From: JARYGU01 sp033795365
GTDB taxonomy: Bacteria > Pseudomonadota > Alphaproteobacteria > Rhizobiales > Rhizobiaceae
Assembly: GCA_033795365.1 (NCBI GenBank)
Contig: JARYGU010000015.1
Coordinates: forward strand, 62,001-126,000
DNA: 64,000 nucleotides
Direction of reading: 5' to 3'
This document shows, one piece after another, positions 59,274 to 64,000 of the stretch (position 1 is its first letter; every line of letters begins with the position of its first letter). The position numbers and the translations under genes are program-made. The notes beneath the pieces were generated by a model that was not told the origin of the DNA, searched no databases, and was given only the letters and a program-made list of their open reading frames with translations.

Positions 59274-59325
59274 AACGCATAAGTAGAAAATTCATCCTGT
59301 ATTCAGAAGGATTCTTTCATGATCC

Positions 59326-59391
59326 CATGCGTCTAATGCAGTGCCGCGCGAGGCGTGCAGCGTTTTTGCGATAACGGCATGCATAGACAAA
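59326..59391. repeat. Degenerate rhizobial intergenic repeat
   Basis: CATGCGTCTAATGCA, then GTGCAGCGTTTTTGCGATAACGGCATGCAT, is close to a palindromic element I recall as frequent in Rhizobiaceae, whose right end reads TTTTGGGATAACGACATGCAT. The ends CATGCG and GGCATGCAT are partly complementary. Confidence 0.45.
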
Positions 59392-59472
59392 GGCTTGCAG
59401 CGAGGAAGCGAATCCGGCCGCGGCGTGCTTTTCACAGGAACGTGTTGGTCACACAATTCCAGGGAGATTGAA

Positions 59473-59898
59473 ATGAAAGCAGTGTTCAGGGGTGGTCTGG
59501 CCGCGGCGCTGTCCGTGGCCGTGTTCGCAACGACTCTCATGCCGCTTCCGGCGATGTCCATGCCGCGCGCCGGCGTGACGGCGTCCGCCGACGTCGAGGC
59601 AGTCCAGTATCGGCGTGAGCGTCGCGGCTGGTATGGCGGCCACCGCGGCTATCGCCATCACCGCCGCGGCTATCGGCGCCATTCCGACGGCTGGTGGTAT
59701 CCGCTTGCCGCCTTCGGCGCAGGAGCGATCATCGGTGGCGCGATCGCCAGCCAGCCGCGCCGTGCGCCGAATGCCGGCGTCAATCCGCGCCACTTCGAAT
59801 GGTGCTACGCTCGCTATCGTTCTTACCGCGCATCGGACAACACCTATAACCCCGGCGGTTACGGCGGCCGCAGGCAGTGCCTCTCGCCCTATTACTGA
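59473..59898 (+). CDS. BA14K-family secreted protein
   Basis: A 141-residue exported protein. The signal peptide MKAVFRGGLAAALSVAVFATTLMP ends near PAMSMP. It is followed by an Arg/His/Tyr/Gly-rich stretch (RRERRGWYGGHRGYRHHRRG), a hydrophobic Gly-Ala segment AAFGAGAIIGGAIAS and the C-terminal BA14K block HFEWCYARYRSYRASDNTY ending GRRQCLSPYY with two Cys. BA14K proteins are common in Rhizobiales and Brucella, where one is immunoreactive and lectin-like. The ATG follows AGGGAGA. A hairpin terminator follows the gene. Confidence 0.88.
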   Translation: MKAVFRGGLAAALSVAVFATTLMPLPAMSMPRAGVTASADVEAVQYRRERRGWYGGHRGYRHHRRGYRRHSDGWWYPLAAFGAGAIIGGAIASQPRRAPNAGVNPRHFEWCYARYRSYRASDNTYNPGGYGGRRQCLSPYY

Positions 59899-59928
59899 TT
59901 GCCCGGTGATTGCATGGTCGAATGCAAC

Positions 59929-59953
59929 GGGCGGCCCGAGGGCCGCCCCTTTC
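59929..59953 (+). terminator. Rho-independent-like terminator after the BA14K gene
   Basis: GGGCGGCCC and GGGCCGCCC form a strong GC stem at 59929-59948 followed by CTTTCC. It lies about 30 bases after the BA14K stop codon and just beyond the end of the converging small gene, so it may serve both. Confidence 0.65.
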
Positions 59954-59972
59954 CTGCCGCTTGCCGGCCGAT

Positions 59973-60164
59973 TTATTCGGTCGACTTCGGCTCGTCCTGC
60001 TTGACGTTCTTGGCGACTTCCGTGCCCGACTGCTTGTCGGTGGAGACGCTTGCGGTGGTCATTTTCTTGTCGACCGAGGCCGATGTGGTATGTCCCGCAC
60101 AATCCGCCATTGCGGCGGATGCCGAAAGGCCGAATGCGGCTGCGATGATGAGAACGGTCTTCAT
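59973..60164 (-). CDS. 63-residue secreted small protein
   Basis: A short protein starting MKTVLIIAAAFGLSASAAMA, a clear signal peptide, followed by DCAGHTTSASVDKKMTTASV and a hydrophilic tail rich in Ser, Thr, Lys and Asp, with a single Cys at the mature start. The ATG at 60164 follows GGAGACAGCC. It is probably periplasmic. No known family is recognised. It converges on the BA14K gene. Confidence 0.65.
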   Translation of the reverse strand: MKTVLIIAAAFGLSASAAMADCAGHTTSASVDKKMTTASVSTDKQSGTEVAKNVKQDEPKSTE

Positions 60165-60234
60165 TGGCTGTCTCCTTTCGCTTGTGGATGCAGGAAAAAG
60201 GTAACCGCCGTCCGTTCACGCTCCAAATCACGTT

Positions 60235-60516
60235 TTAGTGCCCGGTCGCGCGCAACTCCTGCTTTTGCGCGGTTTTGCCAAGCTTTGCAGCCGGATAGGG
60301 ACCGTCCCGCATGCGCTCCGCCGCAGGCACCGGCACCGGCTTCACCGGTTCCCGCGAGAGGCGGCGGGCGGCTTCCGCAAGCTCGGAAAGCTTGCGCACG
60401 ATCGCCGAAAGCTCCTCGCTGGCGGCGGCCTTGCGTTCCTCGGACGCGGTCTCGGCGGACACCGCCGCCGAATTTTGTCTGGATGGCTTTCTTTTCTGGT
60501 GGGGCCGGGTGCTCAT
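60235..60516 (-). CDS. 93-residue hypothetical basic/helical protein
   Basis: A small cytosolic protein with a basic head (MSTRPHQKRKPSRQNS) and a predicted amphipathic helix SEELSAIVRKLSELAEAARRLSREP near residues 33-57 that could form a coiled coil. A Pro/Ala-rich tail ending TAQKQELRATGH follows. The ATG at 60516 follows GGAG at 7 bases; the longer upstream frame is not convincing. It lies 70 bases upstream of the secreted small protein on the same strand. I do not recognise it. Confidence 0.55.
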   Translation of the reverse strand: MSTRPHQKRKPSRQNSAAVSAETASEERKAAASEELSAIVRKLSELAEAARRLSREPVKPVPVPAAERMRDGPYPAAKLGKTAQKQELRATGH

Positions 60517-61042
60517 GGGAAAACTCCGTGAAGCCGGAGCGCCGCAATCCTCTCGATCGACCGGCATCCGCCGGTGCCCAGAGACCCGGACACGGCCTCG
60601 TATCGCGTGCCCGGGCCCTGCGCAGCCGTGATAAAGGCCACGGCAGCACAAATCAAACGGTTGGGTGGAAGCCCGAATACTGGGTCTCGGGGGTTAATAT
60701 CCGGGCTTCCTGCCGCCGAAGCGACGTCCGTCAATTGAGGGTAGCATTGATCGATAAGCAAGAATCTATGCTCCGGTAACCATAACACTTCGCTAACATT
60801 CACAGGCTGTGTGCGATAACGAATCAGATTCCCCTTATATTCGCAATTCTGGCAAAAGGCTTAGAAGAATCATCGGGCTAGCTCCGCCGCCGCCTCGCGC
60901 TCGGCCGCATGCCGTAGCGAGGGGCCGAAAATGGCGCGAAGGGCTTAGCTTTCCGGTTAAAACCTCTTTAACGCCCCCTTAAATCGCCGCATTTAAGGTC
61001 CAACCGACGCCGACGATTTAAGAGGGCACCGACAGACCGGGC
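60517..61042. other. Intergenic region with two inverted repeats, 5' of the penicillin-binding protein gene
   Basis: A 526-base divergent gap. GGAAGCCCG/CGGGCTTCC (60667-60675, 60702-60710) is a perfect 9-base dyad. CCTTAAAT-CGCCGC-ATTTAAGG (60977-60998) is a perfect hairpin 45 bases upstream of the penicillin-binding protein start, and ATTTAAG recurs at 61015-61021. Promoters must lie here; no further gene is credible. Confidence 0.55.
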
Positions 61043-63277
61043 ATGGCAGGCAACCGCAGATCACAACGGATCGAGCCGTCCTTCGAAGGCGGCAGAGGGC
61101 GCGAAGCGGATGAGGATTTCCGCCTCGGCGCGGAGGATCGCGTTGCGGGCGGCCGTCCGGGCAAATCGTCCTCCTCCGCACGCAAGCCCGCGAAGGCTCC
61201 GGCGCGCCAGGCGGTCCGGCGGTCCGGCGGCCTTTTTCGTATGCTTCGGCGCTTCGTCTACTGGTGCCTCGTGCTCGGCCTCTGGGGCGCCATCGGCGTC
61301 GGCGGCCTCGTTCTCTATTACGGCGCGCGCATGCCGAGCGCCACGAGCTGGTCGATCCCGGACCGTCCGCCCAATGTCAAGATTCTCGCCGTCGACGGCG
61401 AAGCGATCGCCAATCGCGGCACGACCGGCGGCGAGGCGCTGTCTCTCGAAAACATGTCGCCCTATATTCCTCAGGCGGTGATCGCCATCGAGGACCGGCG
61501 CTTCTATTCGCATTTCGGCATCGATCCGCTCGGCCTCGCCCGCGCCATGCTGACCAATGTCATGACCGGCCGCATGGTCCAGGGCGGCTCCACGCTCACC
61601 CAGCAGCTTGCCAAGAACCTTTTCCTCTCGCCGGAGCGCACGCTGGAGCGCAAGGTGCAGGAGGTCCTGCTCGCCTTCTGGCTGGAGCACAAATACACCA
61701 AGGACCAGATCCTGGCGATGTATCTGAACCGGGTGTTCTTCGGCTCCAATTCCTATGGCGTCGAGGCCGCTTCACGCCGCTATTTCAACAAGTCCGCCCG
61801 CGACGTGAACCTCGCGGAGGCCGCAACGCTCGCAGGCCTGCTGAAGGCCCCGTCGCGTCTTTCGCCGGCCCGCGACCCGAAGGCCGCGGAGGAGCGGGCG
61901 CAGGTCGTGCTCGGCGCGATGCGCGAGGAAGGCTTCGTCACCGACGGCGAAATCAAGACCGCCATGGCGCAGACGCCGGCGAGGGCGAAGAGCTACTGGT
62001 CCGGCGCCGAGCACTATGCCGCCGATCTCGTGATGGATCAGCTTCCCGCGATGATCGGCGACATCACCCAGGATCTCGTCGTCGAGACGACCATCGATCT
62101 CGACCTCGAAAAGAAGGCGGACGAGGCGATATCGCAGATCATCGATACCGAAGGCGGCAAACTCGACGCCTCCCAGGCGGCCCTCGTCTCGATCGACGGG
62201 ACCGGCGCCATCCGCGCCCTCGTTGGCGGCCGCGACTATGCGGCAAGCCAGTTCGACCGCGCCTCGAAGGCGAAGCGCCAGCCGGGTTCCGCCTTCAAGC
62301 CCTTCGTCTATGTCGCTGCGCTCGAGGAGGGCCGCTCGCCGCTTTCTGTCAGGAACGACGCCCCCGTGCGCATCGGCAAATGGACGCCGGAAAACTACGA
62401 CCAGAAATATCGCGGCGAGGTGACGCTCGCCTCCGCGCTCGCCCATTCGCTGAACACCATCGCCGCCCAGCTCGTCATGGAGGTCGGCCCCGAGCAGGTG
62501 GTCAAGGTCGCCCATCGCCTCGGCATCGAATCCGATCTGCAGCCCAACGCGTCGATCGCGCTCGGTACGTCGGAAGTCTCGCTGGTCGAGCTGACGGCGG
62601 CCTATGCGCCGTTCATGAACGGCGGCTACAAGGCGACCCCGCATGTGATCCGCCGCATCTCCACCGCCGACGGCAAGGTTCTTTACGAGAACATCTACGA
62701 CAACCCGCCGCGCGTCCTGGAGCCGAACGTCGCTTCCATGATGAACGGCATGATGACGAGGGTCATCACCGAAGGCACGGGGCGCAATGCCAGAATTCCC
62801 GGCTGGCAGGCCGCGGGCAAGTCCGGCACCACCCAGTCCTTCCGCGATGCGCTTTTTGTCGGTTACACCAGCAACCTGACGACGGGCGTCTGGTTCGGCA
62901 ACGACGACGGCAAGCCGATGAAGAAGGTGACCGGCGGCGGGCTTCCCGCCAAGGCCTGGAGCAGCTTCATGACCGCCGCCCATGAGGGGCTTGCACCCTC
63001 TCCGCTCTTCGGCACCACCGGCGGCGACATGCCGGTCCTTGAAGCAGAGCCGCCACGCAGTGAACCGGAATCGATCGGCGATCTCGTTTCGCGTGCGCTC
63101 GGCCTCGAAGACCGGCCGATGCAAGAGAGCGGCGTCTCCCCCGATTATACCGGCTCTGCCGGCCGGATGCCGATGGACGGCGAGGACGACCGGCTTGTCC
63201 CGCCGGCCGATGTCGGCGGCCAGGCGGTGAACGCCAACCGGCGCACGACCCTTCTCGACATCCTTACCGGCGGCTGA
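61043..63277 (+). CDS. Class A penicillin-binding protein (PBP1A family)
   Basis: A 744-residue bifunctional peptidoglycan synthase anchored by one helix near residues 70-95, preceded by a basic cytoplasmic tail. The glycosyltransferase domain shows IAIEDRRFYSHFGIDPLGLARA and QGGSTLTQQLAKNLFLSPERTLERK near residues 150-215. The transpeptidase domain has the active-site Ser in QPGSAFKPFVY, SLN in AHSLNTIAAQL and KSGTTQSFRDALFVG. The C-terminal 100 residues are low-complexity and family-variable. It is the usual neighbour upstream of dnaK in rhizobia as far as I recall. Confidence 0.94.
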   Translation: MAGNRRSQRIEPSFEGGRGREADEDFRLGAEDRVAGGRPGKSSSSARKPAKAPARQAVRRSGGLFRMLRRFVYWCLVLGLWGAIGVGGLVLYYGARMPSATSWSIPDRPPNVKILAVDGEAIANRGTTGGEALSLENMSPYIPQAVIAIEDRRFYSHFGIDPLGLARAMLTNVMTGRMVQGGSTLTQQLAKNLFLSPERTLERKVQEVLLAFWLEHKYTKDQILAMYLNRVFFGSNSYGVEAASRRYFNKSARDVNLAEAATLAGLLKAPSRLSPARDPKAAEERAQVVLGAMREEGFVTDGEIKTAMAQTPARAKSYWSGAEHYAADLVMDQLPAMIGDITQDLVVETTIDLDLEKKADEAISQIIDTEGGKLDASQAALVSIDGTGAIRALVGGRDYAASQFDRASKAKRQPGSAFKPFVYVAALEEGRSPLSVRNDAPVRIGKWTPENYDQKYRGEVTLASALAHSLNTIAAQLVMEVGPEQVVKVAHRLGIESDLQPNASIALGTSEVSLVELTAAYAPFMNGGYKATPHVIRRISTADGKVLYENIYDNPPRVLEPNVASMMNGMMTRVITEGTGRNARIPGWQAAGKSGTTQSFRDALFVGYTSNLTTGVWFGNDDGKPMKKVTGGGLPAKAWSSFMTAAHEGLAPSPLFGTTGGDMPVLEAEPPRSEPESIGDLVSRALGLEDRPMQESGVSPDYTGSAGRMPMDGEDDRLVPPADVGGQAVNANRRTTLLDILTGG

Positions 63278-63568
63278 GTTGGCCGCCTTCATGTCTTTGC
63301 CAGTGGATTGGCGGGCTGCATGACGATGCGCGACTTGACGGGACGCGCGGTCCTCACCACATTCGCCGCGGGGATTTCAAATGGCGCTCAGACCGCTGAT
63401 TTTGCGAGCCTTCCGCTCGCTTCATGCCTTGCAGTCGCTTGGACTGCTCCTTATATACGCCGCAGGACCGCGGCTGACGCTGCGATTTCCCGTGAAGACC
63501 ATACCATTAGGGGCTGCCAAATGAATGCCTGAATGGGTTCCGGCAGTTCGCTTGAAGGAGAGAATGAC
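63278..63568. other. Intergenic region upstream of dnaK
   Basis: This 291-base region holds the heat-shock promoter at 63428-63457 and an untranslated leader of about 100 bases. I see no separate gene in it. Confidence 0.6.
63428..63457 (+). promoter_or_regulatory. Heat-shock (RpoH-type) promoter of dnaK
   Basis: CTTGCA at 63428-63433 and CTTATATA at 63450-63457, separated by 16 bases, agree with the alphaproteobacterial RpoH pattern CTTG...CYTATNT. The element is about 110 bases upstream of the dnaK start codon. Confidence 0.7.
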
Positions 63569-64000
63569 ATGGCAAAAGTAATCGGTATCGACCTCGGAAC
63601 AACCAACTCCTGCGTCGCCGTCATGGATGGCAAGGACGCGAAAGTCATTGAAAACGCCGAAGGCGCCCGCACGACCCCCTCTATGGTCGCGTTCACCGAA
63701 GACGGCGAACGCCTGACCGGTCAGCCGGCCAAGCGCCAGGCCGTTACCAACCCGGAAAACACCCTTTTCGCCGTCAAGCGCCTCATCGGGCGCCGTTATG
63801 ACGACAAGACCGTCGAGAAGGACAAGGGTCTGGTCCCCTACAAGATCGTAAAGGCCGACAACGGCGACGCCTGGGTGGAAGCCCAGGGCAAGGGCTACTC
63901 CCCCTCGCAGATTTCCGCGATGATCCTTCAGAAGATGAAGGAAACCGCCGAATCCTACCTTGGCGAGAAGGTCGAGAAGGCCGTCATCACCGTCCCGGCA
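63569..64000 (+). CDS. dnaK: Molecular chaperone DnaK (N-terminal part, cut by window end)
   Basis: The first 144 codons of Hsp70. The ATPase domain opens AKVIGIDLGTTNSCVAVMDG (phosphate-1 loop) and continues ENAEGARTTPSMVAF, FAVKRLIGRRY and EKAVITVPA at the edge. The ATG at 63569 follows GAAGGAGAGA. An RpoH-type promoter lies upstream. The sequence is of the rhizobial type. dnaJ is expected beyond the window. Confidence 0.97.
   Translation, partial: MAKVIGIDLGTTNSCVAVMDGKDAKVIENAEGARTTPSMVAFTEDGERLTGQPAKRQAVTNPENTLFAVKRLIGRRYDDKTVEKDKGLVPYKIVKADNGDAWVEAQGKGYSPSQISAMILQKMKETAESYLGEKVEKAVITVPA

Noticed and set aside
63308..63532. A 74-codon plus-strand frame upstream of dnaK
   Set aside because: It crosses the RpoH-type promoter of dnaK and has no protein-like features.
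1..64000. CRISPR arrays, tRNA or rRNA genes, insertion sequences, prophage genes
   Set aside because: No regularly spaced repeats, no cloverleaf-like stretch, no transposase or integrase motifs were found on reading both strands.

Overview
This is a 64 kb, GC-rich, densely coded chromosomal stretch from an alphaproteobacterium, most likely a member of the Rhizobiaceae (Sinorhizobium/Rhizobium/Agrobacterium/Shinella group). The clues are a DnaK N-terminus of rhizobial type, a BA14K-family secreted protein, degenerate copies of intergenic repeats that I associate with Rhizobiaceae, a CTTG-N-CTTATAT heat-shock promoter, many high-affinity ABC importers and an exopolysaccharide locus. No rRNA, tRNA, CRISPR array, insertion sequence or phage gene was seen.

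Layout. (1) 1-6988, minus strand: an operon with a PotD/PotA/PotB/PotC-type ABC importer, an amidohydrolase (deaminase family) and thymidine phosphorylase. It is preceded by a near-perfect RutR-type palindrome, which points to pyrimidine or nucleoside salvage. (2) 7320-18385, minus strand: sulfur-scavenging genes. These are a cupin, SsuABC, an alkanesulfonate monooxygenase-like enzyme, an acyl-CoA dehydrogenase-like flavoenzyme and a second sulfonate/nitrate-type ABC importer whose genes run directly into the copper proteins YcnI and CopC-CopD. Two genes here carry frameshifts. (3) 18990-36758: a catabolic region with two TIM-barrel epimerases, an enolase-superfamily dehydratase, a FadR-type GntR regulator, a 2-hydroxyacid dehydrogenase and a six-gene sugar-type ABC importer. 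Four TGGTnnnACCA-type palindromes lie in the two control regions and tie these operons together. A TetR gene and a divergent operon encoding the two halves of the plant Tm-1 protein, a cupin and an M24 peptidase follow. A lone glycosyltransferase and a glutathione S-transferase lie inside this region.

(4) 36911-53106: an exopolysaccharide locus (GT2, Wzx-like flippase, double-domain hydrolase, Wzz/GumC-like copolymerase with a decayed kinase domain, Wzy-like polymerase, GH5 glucanase, GT4). Embedded in it is an operon for a carrier protein, an acyl-CoA dehydrogenase homologue, an amino acid:[carrier protein] ligase (a class II aminoacyl-tRNA synthetase relative), a DUF1839 protein and a GH2 glycosidase. 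This is the strongest candidate for an undescribed system: an activated, possibly oxidised amino acid made beside, and perhaps for, a surface polysaccharide. (5) 53310-64000: conserved housekeeping genes (polA, an M20 dipeptidase, a UPF0104 membrane protein, a BA14K protein, small proteins, a class A penicillin-binding protein and the start of dnaK).

Start codons were chosen by ribosome-binding sites, overlaps with upstream genes and family length. All functional names come from reading motifs by eye; no database search was run.
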